IMG/VR virus record: IMGVR_UViG_3300032249_000078 | Coordinates: 1-27,394 of that record | Reading direction: 5' to 3' (one strand) | Source of the DNA: a virus | DNA: 27,394 nucleotides | In this document: positions 1-5,347 of the stretch, piece by piece | Numbering within the stretch: the first letter of the stretch is position 1 | Layout: every line of letters begins with the position of its first letter | Position numbers and translations under genes: made by a program | The notes under the pieces: model-generated | Told to the model about the DNA's origin: nothing | What the model saw: only the letters and a program-made list of their open reading frames with translations | The model's database searches: none

Positions 1-224
1 ACTCAGGCAGCGCCACCATTTTGAATGGGCAAGTTAGCATTGTTGTCAATCATGGATTGGCTGGGCAACCTTTGTCGCAAGACATAATTATCACGCCGCG
101 ATTGTTGCCAACTGTTGCTGTTTATGTATCCGCTTTGTCAACAACCACATTTACGATTTCTGCGGCTAGTGCAGTTGCCGCAGATACATCTTTTAACTGG
201 GTTGCAACAATTCTCAAAGCGTAA
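1..224 (+). CDS. C-terminal end of a virion/tail protein (5' partial)
   Basis: The frame is open from the window edge (first full codon at base 3) to TAA at 222-224, leaving about 73 residues. The fragment is rich in Ser, Thr, Val and Ala with alternating beta-strand patterning. It contains NHGLAGQP, then YVSALSTTTFTIS and finally FNWVATI. This layout (His-Gly loop, Thr-rich strands, terminal F-x-W) is common at the C-terminus of phage tail and appendage proteins. It is probably the distal end of a tail gene whose start lies outside the window, perhaps the same gene entered at 26711. An internal TTG at 21 is unlikely to be a real start. Exact function is unknown. Confidence 0.6.
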   Translation, partial: SGSATILNGQVSIVVNHGLAGQPLSQDIIITPRLLPTVAVYVSALSTTTFTISAASAVAADTSFNWVATILKA

Positions 225-240
225 TTTTAAGGAAAAGATC

Positions 241-420
241 ATGCAAAACTTTGATAGCCAATTTGTTTCTGAGGAAACAATGAGAATTGCAACAGCGAAC
301 GCCGTTAAGATGCAACAGTTAACGACACTGACTGAGATTGCAGTGTCCGCAAGAGATGCAGAACTGGCAGAATCTCTCAGAACAGAAATTTTTAACGCAC
401 AATCAGCACAAGGAGTCTGA
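241..420 (+). CDS. Small hypothetical helical protein (59 aa)
   Basis: ATG at 241 follows an AAGGA ribosome site at 230-234. An upstream ATG in the same frame at 115 would overlap the preceding virion gene and is not preferred. The product is mostly alpha-helical and acidic to neutral, with Ala/Glu/Arg-rich segments (EETMRIATANAVKMQQL, SARDAELAESL) and no membrane segment. It lies between two virion-type genes and ends one base before the next start, so it is probably co-translated with them. I do not recognise a family. A minor structural or chaperone-like role is possible but only inferred from position. Confidence 0.6.
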   Translation: MQNFDSQFVSEETMRIATANAVKMQQLTTLTEIAVSARDAELAESLRTEIFNAQSAQGV

Positions 421-421
421 C

Positions 422-775
422 ATGGCCCAGAATAGTCAAATCGCGTTTGCCCCACTTGGCAACACTGTTGTCATTCCTGCAGCGACCTCTGCCTCCACTG
501 GTGTTCAGGCGCTTGTTAATGGCAGGCTTGATGCACAGGGCACAGGTCAATATCGCATCATTAACTCTAGCAACAACACGGTGTTTCTTGGCGTTGGCAC
601 AACTGCTGCGATTGCTACAGCAAACGCTGTTGCACCTGTTGCAGGTACTCCATCCGCAGCCATAGTCCTAGCACCTGGCGCTGTTGAGGTTCTGCGATTT
701 GCTCGTACATCGTTTTTCAGCGGTCTTGCATCATCGGCATCTACGGTTTACATCGTGCAGGGCGAAGGTATGTAA
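422..775 (+). CDS. Small beta-rich virion-type protein (117 aa)
   Basis: ATG at 422 has AAGGAG at 410-415, a strong ribosome site. The protein is almost free of charge and built of Ala, Thr, Val, Ser and Gly with beta-strand periodicity (NTVFLGVGTTAAI, APGAVEVLRFAR, ASTVYIVQGEGM). This resembles small head-decoration or tail-appendage domains of podoviruses. Its make-up is like the two 111-residue proteins at 20531 and 20877, though no clear homology can be claimed by eye. Its stop overlaps the next start by one base (TAATG), so the lysis genes downstream are probably translationally coupled to it. Confidence 0.65.
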   Translation: MAQNSQIAFAPLGNTVVIPAATSASTGVQALVNGRLDAQGTGQYRIINSSNNTVFLGVGTTAAIATANAVAPVAGTPSAAIVLAPGAVEVLRFARTSFFSGLASSASTVYIVQGEGM

Positions 776-996
776 TGGACAACCAGCAAGTCTTCAACAT
801 CGTAGTCTGTTGTGCAGGGTTTCTTGCAGGCTGGGTGCTGAACAACATTACCAAGTCGCTGACTCGACTTGAAGACAGGCTGGAAGAAATACCGCAGCGG
901 TATGTGGCTAAAGACGACTACCGTAGGGACATTGATGAGCTAAAAGAAATCTGTAAGCAGATTTTTGACAAACTGGACAAGAAAGCTGACAAATGA
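775..996 (+). CDS. Small membrane-anchored coiled-coil protein (73 aa)
   Basis: The start overlaps the previous stop (TAATG). Residues about 6-23 (FNIVVCCAGFLAGWVLNN) form one membrane segment. They are followed by a charged helix with the YVAKDDYRRDIDEL region and a lysine-rich end (FDKLDKKADK). Similar short proteins with an N-terminal anchor, a YV-x-K-x(2)-Y/F motif and a terminal coiled coil occur next to phage lysis genes. Their role is not established. The topology would fit an accessory holin or an inner-membrane spanin-like partner, but no lipoprotein partner is visible. It is the first of four genes linked by 4-base ATGA overlaps, consistent with a lysis operon. Confidence 0.7.
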   Translation: MDNQQVFNIVVCCAGFLAGWVLNNITKSLTRLEDRLEEIPQRYVAKDDYRRDIDELKEICKQIFDKLDKKADK

Positions 997-1325
997 GCGA
1001 TGAGCAAAAAGAATCTGCAAAAAGCGCTTTGATTGAAAAGATTACGTTTGCGATTCTGCCGCTGCTTTTTACGTGTGTGGTTTATCTAATGTCTGCGCTA
1101 TCCAACTTGGCGCATGAGGTCACTATCTTAAATAGCAAAATCAGCTTGGTAGTGACTAGCGACAACAAGCAGGCGACCAACACAGGGGCCGAACTTGCCC
1201 GTGAACGGCTGCGCCAAGACCTGTCGTTAGAGATTCAAAAGAACAGGGACGACATTCAGTACAACCGCCAAAAGATTGCCATTTTGGAAGAACGTGCCAA
1301 ACACACTTGCGAGAAACCTAAATGA
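993..1325 (+). CDS. Single-TM coiled-coil protein of the lysis cassette (110 aa)
   Basis: It starts in an ATGA overlap with the previous stop. Residues 1-16 are charged. About 17-38 (ITFAILPLLFTCVVYLMSAL) form one membrane helix. The remainder is a charged, probably coiled-coil region (ELARERLRQDLSLEIQKNRD) with one Cys near the C-terminus. Short cytoplasmic N-terminus, one TM and a long helical tail is the topology of inner-membrane spanins such as Rz. However, the sequence is not recognisable as Rz, and I found no nested or adjacent lipobox-bearing Rz1. A spanin or holin-regulator role is therefore a positional inference. Confidence 0.65.
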   Translation: MSDEQKESAKSALIEKITFAILPLLFTCVVYLMSALSNLAHEVTILNSKISLVVTSDNKQATNTGAELARERLRQDLSLEIQKNRDDIQYNRQKIAILEERAKHTCEKPK

Positions 1326-1837
1326 TTACCTTACTTTCAACCATCGTGTCATTCCTGATGGGCGGCTTGCCTAAGCTGCTAGAGGCTTTCCAAGACCGTG
1401 CTGACAAAAAGCATGAGCTTGCTTTGGCCCAAATGCAGATTCAGCGTGAGCTAGAAATGCGTAAAGCTGGCTTTGAGGCGCAGGAGCGCATTGAACACAT
1501 CAAGTCTGAACAGCTAGAAATTGAAACAAAATCGTCAGAAAAAACGGCTCTAATTGGAGCACAGCAAGCGGAGATGCAAGCCATCTACGCCCATGACACA
1601 AGCCTGAACGAAGGGACTAGCCAATGGATGCACAATTTACGAGCGTCAGTAAGGCCCGTTATCACCTACGGCTTTTTCTTTCTCCTAGTGGCAATCGACC
1701 TGACCCTAGCATGGCATGGTATTTCTACTGGCGTTACTTTTGAAAAGATGGCAGAGCAACTTTGGGATAACGAAACCCAAACCCTGTTTGCGTCCATCAT
1801 AGCGTTTCATTTTGGCGGTAGAGCGTTTGGCAAATGA
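1322..1837 (+). CDS. Holin, three-TM GTA/phage type
   Basis: 171 residues, starting in an ATGA overlap. Residues 1-23 form a hydrophobic N-terminal helix. About 24-100 form a highly charged coiled coil (RELEMRKAGFEAQERIEHIK). Two further membrane helices follow at about 109-131 (ASVRPVITYGFFFLLVAID) and 152-167. The motif LRASVRPVITY plus a C-terminal FHFGGRAFGK matches the family called holin of 3TMs for gene-transfer release. Holins permeabilise the inner membrane at a set time so that the cytoplasmic endolysin can reach the wall. The endolysin gene overlaps its stop by four bases, supporting this role. Confidence 0.85.
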   Translation: MITLLSTIVSFLMGGLPKLLEAFQDRADKKHELALAQMQIQRELEMRKAGFEAQERIEHIKSEQLEIETKSSEKTALIGAQQAEMQAIYAHDTSLNEGTSQWMHNLRASVRPVITYGFFFLLVAIDLTLAWHGISTGVTFEKMAEQLWDNETQTLFASIIAFHFGGRAFGK

Positions 1838-2313
1838 ACGTCAGCTCCAAAGCCCTGAAGGTCATTAAGCACCATGAAGGCTTAAGGTTTAACCCATACC
1901 GCTGCCCCGCAAAACTGTGGACTATCGGTGTTGGCCATGTGCTTTACCCCGAGCAGGGCAAGCTAAAAATAGAAGACCGTGACGCTTACCCGCTGCGCCC
2001 TGAAGACAACCGCAAATTTTCTGTAGAGGAAGTGGATTCCATCCTTGCTGCAGACTTACAGAGGTTTGAGCGTGGCGTAATAAAGTTTGTGCCTGTACCC
2101 CTAACCCAAGGGCAGTTTGATGCCCTAGTGTCGTTTTCGTTCAATGTAGGGCTAGGCACACTCCAACGATCTACGCTACGTCAAAAAGCCCTGCGTGGCG
2201 ATATGGCAGGCTCAGCAGATGAGCTACTCAAATATTGCATTGCAGGCGGCAAGATTCTTAAAGGGCTTCAAAACAGGCGTATTGATGAACGTGCCATGTT
2301 TCTTAGTCTTTAA
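1834..2313 (+). CDS. Endolysin, GH24 lysozyme (muramidase)
   Basis: 159 residues. It cleaves the MurNAc-GlcNAc bond of peptidoglycan at the end of infection. The catalytic signature E-x8-[D/C]-x5-T is present as E15, C24 and T30, followed by TIGVGH (30-35). The C-terminal LKGLQNRRIDERAMF matches the usual GLxxRRxxE end of phage lysozymes. The second catalytic position is Cys rather than Asp, as in P1 Lyz. There is no N-terminal signal-anchor or signal peptide (MNVSSKALKVIKHHEG), so export should depend on the upstream holin. ATGA overlap with the holin gene. The 3' end overlaps a minus-strand peptide gene. Confidence 0.93.
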   Translation: MNVSSKALKVIKHHEGLRFNPYRCPAKLWTIGVGHVLYPEQGKLKIEDRDAYPLRPEDNRKFSVEEVDSILAADLQRFERGVIKFVPVPLTQGQFDALVSFSFNVGLGTLQRSTLRQKALRGDMAGSADELLKYCIAGGKILKGLQNRRIDERAMFLSL

Positions 2314-2389
2314 GAATGTAGATTGCAATCAAGACGGAAACAACCAAGGCCAAACCGCCAAGCAATAAGAGTAAAAAGATTTCTAGCAT
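2303..2389 (-). CDS. 28-aa single-TM peptide at the end of the leftward operon
   Basis: A short frame of 28 residues starts at ATG 2389-2387 and stops with TAA at 2305-2303. The peptide begins MLEIFLLLLLGG and ends IAIYILKD, so almost the whole chain is one membrane helix. No good ribosome site is visible, but its start overlaps the preceding stop (ATGCTAG), so translation by coupling is plausible. It also overlaps the last 11 bases of the endolysin gene on the other strand. Tiny hydrophobic peptides are common in early phage operons. A membrane or exclusion role is speculative. Confidence 0.4.
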   Translation of the reverse strand: MLEIFLLLLLGGLALVVSVLIAIYILKD

Positions 2390-2682
2390 GGTATTGCCAA
2401 GCGCCATTCACGTTCTTGATTGCCTGTACTAGATTTGACGGTTTTGCCTGTAAGCATAACCAACCCATCCTTTTGCAGTTCAGGCAGCCGCCTAGAAATC
2501 TGAACGCCATCAAGCCCTGTGTGTTGGGCAATGCCATCCTTGCCTAGCGGCCCGTGCTTTGCCAAGCATTCCAAAATCGTATTAACGTGTTTGTTGGAAA
2601 ATTTAGGGGCAGCGTCAGCCGCCATGAATGATGTGATGGGGTCTGAAGACCTAGCTCTAATATGATCAAAAGTCATCATCAA
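2383..2682 (-). CDS. Winged-helix DNA-binding-type protein (99 aa)
   Basis: Three consecutive ATG codons begin the frame. AGGA lies six bases before the first one, so 2682 is preferred. Residues about 28-85 read as a winged helix: NTILECLAKHGPLGKDGIAQ is helix 1 to 2, TGLDGVQISRRLPELQKDG is the recognition region, and LVMLTGKTVKSSTGNQEREW is the wing. Phage proteins of this type sit next to recombination or replication genes and may act as regulators or as DnaT-like helpers. The gene overlaps its upstream neighbour by 11-17 bases. Function beyond likely DNA binding is not known. Confidence 0.75.
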   Translation of the reverse strand: MMMTFDHIRARSSDPITSFMAADAAPKFSNKHVNTILECLAKHGPLGKDGIAQHTGLDGVQISRRLPELQKDGLVMLTGKTVKSSTGNQEREWRLAIPC

Positions 2683-2887
2683 ATCCTAGGTCTTTTGGTT
2701 TAGGGTCGTTCAGGTAAGCCCAACCGTCCCACCCGCCATCTTTAAGCGGGATAACGTCCAGCTTCAACATATCGCCATTCTTGGTTTCAATGATGCTGCC
2801 GATTCTTTGGTAACGGTTCTTAGAAGCGCCTTGGGCATTGGTGTACTGCCCTACTATGCACGATATTTCTTTTTTGAGCTTAGACAT
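2666..2887 (-). CDS. Small SSB-like/recombination-associated protein (73 aa)
   Basis: The protein has a compact beta pattern: ISCIVGQYTNAQGASKNRYQ, IGSIIETKNGDMLKLDVIPL and GGWDGWAYLNDP, then an acidic tail (DLGFDDDF). A barrel-like core with a terminal acidic tail resembles small phage single-strand-binding proteins found beside Erf/RecT and exonuclease genes. The assignment rests on pattern and neighbourhood, not on a diagnostic motif. It overlaps the exonuclease gene by eight bases. A partner role in strand annealing, either protecting ssDNA or recruiting the annealase, is an inference. Confidence 0.65.
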   Translation of the reverse strand: MSKLKKEISCIVGQYTNAQGASKNRYQRIGSIIETKNGDMLKLDVIPLKDGGWDGWAYLNDPKPKDLGFDDDF

Positions 2888-3542
2888 TTGGGTTTCCTAG
2901 TGAGTTGAGTAAATTAACCTTGGATTCGACTTCTGCAAGGAAAGTCTGAATTTCATCTTCTATGTGGGCAATGTAGTCTTCATCCCTTTCAATTCGTGTG
3001 ACAAAGAGTTGCAAATGTTTAGGCATACGGGGGTCAAACACCACATAGTCGCAAAACACCCTGTCCGTACAAGCAAGCTGGAACTGGATTTGCGTAAAGT
3101 ATTTCTGTGGGCATTTCTTGGTCAACAGGGTTTCAATCATGGTTGCCGTGTTGGGGCATTTGATCTCTACTAGGCCATTGACCCCCACAAAGCCATCAGG
3201 ACTAGCCCCTGCCATTGGAATGTTGGGGTGAGGCACAAACCCTACTTCTTCCACCATAACGTCTTTGGCTAACTCATAAGCCGCCCTAGCAAACGGCTCT
3301 TGATCTGTACCCCATTGCATAGCCGCATTGGAATAAGACTCTGTGGGCTTTTGCGTCATGCGCTCTACAACGAGTTGGGCCATGTAGTTTTCACGGCTGG
3401 TTGAATAGCCTGTCTTGGTCTTGGCAATTACGTCAGCCACCCTGCTTGCCGTGACTTTGCCCAAACGGGCTGTAAACCATTCGTCTGTACGTTGTTCGGC
3501 GGTAGCCACTAAACCAGGCCATGTGGACGGAAGTTCTATCAT
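2880..3542 (-). CDS. YqaJ-family recombination exonuclease (lambda-exo type)
   Basis: 220 residues. Members degrade the 5' strand of linear duplex DNA to expose ssDNA for an annealase. QRTDEWFTARLGKVTASRVA (17-36) is the typical N-terminal YqaJ block. The PD-(D/E)xK active site is visible as E82 (WGTDQEPFAR), D116 (GASPDGFVG) and E126-x-K128 (LVEIKCPN), with a later QIQFQLACT segment. It lies immediately after the Erf gene with an ATGA overlap, so the two probably form a recombination pair working on phage DNA ends and concatemers. Length matches the family. The start is set by the coupling with Erf. Confidence 0.93.
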   Translation of the reverse strand: MIELPSTWPGLVATAEQRTDEWFTARLGKVTASRVADVIAKTKTGYSTSRENYMAQLVVERMTQKPTESYSNAAMQWGTDQEPFARAAYELAKDVMVEEVGFVPHPNIPMAGASPDGFVGVNGLVEIKCPNTATMIETLLTKKCPQKYFTQIQFQLACTDRVFCDYVVFDPRMPKHLQLFVTRIERDEDYIAHIEDEIQTFLAEVESKVNLLNSLGNPNV

Positions 3543-4102
3543 GTTGTCTCCTTTGCTTTTTTGATACGTGCGGCTTTAGCAGCCATTACCCGTGATTGCC
3601 ATGTTTGATCGCCATTACAGGCTTCATAAGCGGCTGCGTAGGCGGTCTGCAGTTCTTCTTTGTTGGTGGTAGCGTCTATTGCTGCAAGGTGGTCTGCCAT
3701 CAGTTGTGCGCTAACCTTTGGCTCCTGCTTGCGACTAGCGGCATTACCGTCATCGTCTTCAGGAGCTATCCCACAAGCTGCCATCAGGCTGTAACGCCTG
3801 GCATACGTCAAAGCCGAGCCGTAGCCCTGCGGGTCTTGTTTGGCAGCAGGTACATGGAGCTTGCCGCTGGACAGGCTTTCACCTGATTCATGCAAGAACA
3901 AAGTCTCAACAATTACGCCGTCTAAACATTCGCTGGTTTGCTGCATCAAGAACACCCCATTTGCATTCAATGCATCGACCACGGCCTCCACACACGCACT
4001 CAAATCGGCATACTTGCTTCTGAAGTGCGGATTGGTATTGCTCTTGAGGGCTGGCCCAAACTGATTTTGGGCTTTGACTAACGCTGTTGCTATCTTGTTC
4101 AT
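3539..4102 (-). CDS. erf: Erf-family single-strand annealing protein
   Basis: 187 residues. Erf proteins bind ssDNA, form rings and anneal complementary strands. In P22 Erf circularises the infecting genome by recombination between redundant ends. The conserved block NPHFRSKYADLSACV (24-38) and the DPQGYGSALTYARRYSL plus GIAPEDDDGN stretch (90-120) are diagnostic. The C-terminal third is Ala-rich and helical with a basic end (KAARIKKAKETT). AGGAA lies before ATG 4102, which fixes the start. It is paired with the YqaJ nuclease downstream. A longer overlapping frame starting at 4148 is rejected. Confidence 0.94.
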   Translation of the reverse strand: MNKIATALVKAQNQFGPALKSNTNPHFRSKYADLSACVEAVVDALNANGVFLMQQTSECLDGVIVETLFLHESGESLSSGKLHVPAAKQDPQGYGSALTYARRYSLMAACGIAPEDDDGNAASRKQEPKVSAQLMADHLAAIDATTNKEELQTAYAAAYEACNGDQTWQSRVMAAKAARIKKAKETT

Positions 4103-4147
4103 AAAGTTCCTGCAGTTGTTTGGTTTCGTAAAATTGTTGTTGGGACA

Positions 4148-4333
4148 TCAGTCTTCCAAAATCTGAATGACTTCTTCAACTTCCTGTTTCAGGCTGTCGA
4201 GCAAGTAAACGTATTCACGAATCTTGGACTCCAGCATTCCGACTTGGAAAGCCAAACGATCTACTGCAGGTTGCCCTGCATACATCCTGTCGGCGGCAGC
4301 TGATATGTTTGCAATAATTTGGTTAGCAGTCAT
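4148..4333 (-). CDS. Small helical early protein (61 aa)
   Basis: GGAGG lies seven bases before ATG 4333. The product is one long amphipathic, coiled-coil-like helix, with Leu/Ile/Val at heptad positions from residue about 28 (FQVGMLESKIREYVYLLDSL) and an acidic end (EVEEVIQILED). No catalytic or metal motif is visible. It lies between a small membrane protein and Erf in the leftward operon, the position where P22 carries its abc and kil small genes. Its role may be in modulating host recombination or takeover, but this is positional inference and no family is recognised. Confidence 0.65.
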   Translation of the reverse strand: MTANQIIANISAAADRMYAGQPAVDRLAFQVGMLESKIREYVYLLDSLKQEVEEVIQILED

Positions 4334-4456
4334 TTATGGCCTCCACAAAAACAAGTCGATGGCAACGATTGCTAAAGCAACCAACGTGAGGCAAGTGATG
4401 ATGCGATCAACCTTGCGCTTTTTCTGATTGGGATATGGGCCTTCAATTTCAAACAT
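4334..4456 (-). CDS. 40-aa single-TM early peptide
   Basis: A short frame from ATG 4456 to TAA 4336-4334 has a strong ribosome site (TAGGAG, nine bases upstream). The N-terminus is hydrophilic and basic (MFEIEGPYPNQKKRKVDR). It is followed by a single membrane helix (IITCLTLVALAIVAIDLFLW) and a two-residue tail. The positive-inside rule puts the N-terminus in the cytoplasm. Its stop abuts the next gene's start (TAAATG). Small membrane proteins in early operons may act in superinfection exclusion or host inhibition. Function here is unknown, but the coding signal is good for its size. Confidence 0.6.
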   Translation of the reverse strand: MFEIEGPYPNQKKRKVDRIITCLTLVALAIVAIDLFLWRP

Positions 4457-4473
4457 GGTGTACTCCTAAAGAT

Positions 4474-4487
4474 GGGGCCGAAGCCCC
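4474..4487 (-). promoter_or_regulatory. Intercistronic UUCG-tetraloop hairpin
   Basis: In the minus-strand transcript, GGGGC-TTCG-GCCCC gives a 5-bp GC stem closed by a C(UUCG)G tetraloop, one of the most stable small RNA hairpins. It lies between the 79-aa and 40-aa genes. There is no T-run after it, so it is more likely an mRNA-stabilising or pausing element than a full terminator. Confidence 0.45.
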
Positions 4488-4497
4488 GTTTGGTTTG

Positions 4498-4737
4498 TTA
4501 AGCAGAAAAACGAACTGCACGATTTGCGGCATTAAGGGCACGTTTGCGGCAAACCGCACCCATTGCAGCATTACCAGCGGCGTAATAAGCATCTGCTTTT
4601 TTATCTAAAGATGCTGCAAGGCCCCAATCACGTTCTGCTTTTGCGGCGTTAGAGGGTTCAGCGTAACCCATACCCCAACCCAATGCGATAAGGGTTGCTT
4701 CTGATGGTGTGGCTGCTTGTTTTGTAAAAGTTGTCAT
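4498..4737 (-). CDS. First gene of the leftward operon, small Ala-rich protein (79 aa)
   Basis: AGGAG lies five bases before ATG 4737. The protein is Ala-rich and helical (KADAYYAAGNAAMGAVCRKR), ends basic (ALNAANRAVRFSA), and has Trp-containing segments near the middle (ALGWGMGYAEP, ERDWGLAAS). No membrane helix or known motif is seen. As the promoter-proximal gene of the early operon it would be among the first phage proteins made, a position often used for host-takeover or anti-defence functions. No specific function can be assigned. Confidence 0.65.
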   Translation of the reverse strand: MTTFTKQAATPSEATLIALGWGMGYAEPSNAAKAERDWGLAASLDKKADAYYAAGNAAMGAVCRKRALNAANRAVRFSA

Positions 4738-4767
4738 CTGCTTACTCCTAAAAAGACCCTTATGCGA

Positions 4768-4863
4768 TTTGCTAGGGCATGGGTGAAGTATAAGCCAGCT
4801 TTACGGTATTGCAAGACTTTTTTACTAGGACAAACCCTAATTGTGGCTTTTTTGTCAATCTAG
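4768..4863. promoter_or_regulatory. Candidate operator region with CTAG-centred repeats
   Basis: Two near-identical 12-mers, TTTGCTAGGGCA (4768-4779) and TTTACTAGGACA (4821-4832), differ at two positions and bracket the leftward promoter. A third CTAG at 4860-4863 sits in a loose dyad (TTGT...ACAA, 4852-4870) over the -10 of the rightward promoter. CTAG is usually rare in bacterial DNA. The layout suggests binding sites for the Cro-like protein encoded at 4878, but this is inference. Confidence 0.4.
4787..4814 (-). promoter_or_regulatory. Leftward early promoter (candidate)
   Basis: On the minus strand, TTGCAA (4814-4809) and TATACT (4792-4787) are spaced 16 bp apart, a reasonable sigma-70 match. 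Transcription would start near 4780 and give a leader of about 43 bases before the 79-aa gene. It is the only good candidate for the operon running to 2303. Confidence 0.5.
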
Positions 4864-4871
4864 CTTACAAT
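4841..4871 (+). promoter_or_regulatory. Rightward promoter for the Cro-like gene (candidate, leaderless)
   Basis: TACAAT at 4866-4871 is a good -10. The best -35 is a weak TTGTGG at 4841-4846 with a long 19-bp spacer. The expected start of transcription falls on or next to the ATG at 4878, so the mRNA may be leaderless, as the lambda cI mRNA from PRM is. No Shine-Dalgarno sequence precedes this ATG. Confidence 0.4.
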
Positions 4872-4877
4872 GGCGGC

Positions 4878-5030
4878 ATGGAAAAAGAAAAAGCAATTCA
4901 ACTAGCTGGAGGCGTTACGGCACTTGCAGCTTTGCTTGGCATCAAAAGGGCTGCTGTGTACCAATGGGGCGACAGCTTGCCACAAGCCAGGGTTTGGCAA
5001 TTAAAGACTTTGAAGCCTGAATGGTTCTAG
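4878..5030 (+). CDS. cro: Cro-like helix-turn-helix repressor (50 aa)
   Basis: The protein is short, like P22 Cro (about 60 residues), and is nearly all helix-turn-helix: GGVTALAALLGIKRAAVYQW followed by G-D-S-L-P-Q-A-R and a short tail ending LKPEWF. The alignment ALGI-x(2)-AAV-x-QW-x(3)-IP is the hallmark of Cro/YdaS-type phage repressors. It should bind operators in the upstream control region and repress early transcription. The first ATG preceded by a promoter-like -10 is 4878. An upstream in-frame TTG at 4809 would run through the promoter and is rejected. No divergent CI repressor gene is present. Confidence 0.85.
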   Translation: MEKEKAIQLAGGVTALAALLGIKRAAVYQWGDSLPQARVWQLKTLKPEWF

Positions 5031-5038
5031 GCTATGAT
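5010..5038 (+). promoter_or_regulatory. Promoter for the structured RNA (candidate)
   Basis: TTGAAG (5010-5015) and TATGAT (5033-5038) are separated by exactly 17 bp. The element overlaps the 3' end of the Cro-like gene. Transcription would start near 5045, just ahead of the first pairing segment of the RNA at 5053, so the promoter and the RNA fit each other well. Confidence 0.5.
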
Positions 5039-5044
5039 TAGAGA

Positions 5045-5154
5045 TATAACGCTTGGCGGCGTTTTTGTAGTGGGGTTACACATGCTGTCTGCTGGTACTA
5101 CACCAGTCCGCCAACATCCGTAAGGGTGAGACAGCAGGTGTAGCCCTTTTTTTT
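5045..5154 (+). ncRNA. Candidate ~110-nt structured small RNA / leader
   Basis: The non-coding interval between the Cro-like gene and the next gene holds several pairings. TTGGCGG (5053-5059) is perfectly complementary to CCGCCAA (5108-5114). CTGGT-ACTAC-ACCAG (5092-5106) is a clean hairpin, extended by a G-T pair. A long stem pairs 5072-5090 with 5129-5147. The first and third helices cross, so they form either a pseudoknot or two exclusive states. With its own promoter and a T8 terminator this looks like an independent small RNA or an attenuator. No known RNA family is recognised. Confidence 0.55.
5072..5154 (+). terminator. Long-stem Rho-independent terminator / attenuator
   Basis: The 5' arm 5072-5090 pairs with the 3' arm 5129-5147 without bulges. 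There are eight base pairs, one A-G mismatch, then ten more including two G-T wobbles. Eight T residues follow (5147-5154). The 3' arm end TAGCCC (5141-5146) can instead pair with GGGCTA (5156-5161) just before the next ATG. That would place the T-run in a loop and hide the G-run used as a ribosome site. Confidence 0.65.
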
Positions 5155-5164
5155 GGGGCTAAAA

Positions 5165-5347
5165 ATGGCAATTTACTTGCGAGCTGAGATTGAAACAGAA
5201 GTCCATGGTGATGGGGACGGATTCATAACAATCACTCAAACAGACTCAAACGGTGAAAAAACAGAAATTTATTTAACTGTGCATCAGTTTGAGACAATTT
5301 TTAATCACGAAAAACACATAGTGCGTGAAGCATTTGGCACAGAATGA
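5165..5347 (+). CDS. Small hypothetical early protein (60 aa)
   Basis: ATG 5165 follows a short G-run (5155-5158) that may serve as a weak ribosome site. The same G-run can be locked in a hairpin with the terminator arm upstream. The protein has a beta-type N-terminal half (AIYLRAEIETEV, GFITITQTDSNGEKTEIYL) and a helical C-terminal end (HQFETIFNHEKHIVREAF). It is acidic, with no membrane segment or metal motif. The stop overlaps the initiator gene start (ATGA), so the two are probably co-translated. No family recognised. Confidence 0.65.
   Translation: MAIYLRAEIETEVHGDGDGFITITQTDSNGEKTEIYLTVHQFETIFNHEKHIVREAFGTE

Noticed and set aside
2321-2330. Palindrome GATTGCAATC between the converging operons, considered as a terminator or binding site
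   Set aside because: It has no loop or T-run, and a 10-bp palindrome is expected by chance in a window of this size.
3906-4148. 80-codon minus-strand frame starting in a TGATG overlap with the 61-aa gene
   Set aside because: It runs almost wholly over the Erf gene in another frame. Erf has its own AGGAA site and canonical start, and the 80-codon product looks low-complexity and unlike a protein after residue 30.
4809-5030. Longer version of the Cro-like protein from an upstream TTG
   Set aside because: It would translate through the promoter region. The HTH domain begins at the ATG 4878 and the shorter length matches Cro proteins.
5053-5116. tRNA-like outline (seven-bp outer stem ending near a CCA, with an inner hairpin)
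   Set aside because: There is no anticodon arm, D-arm or T-loop consensus, and the length is 64 bases. It is better explained as part of the structured RNA.
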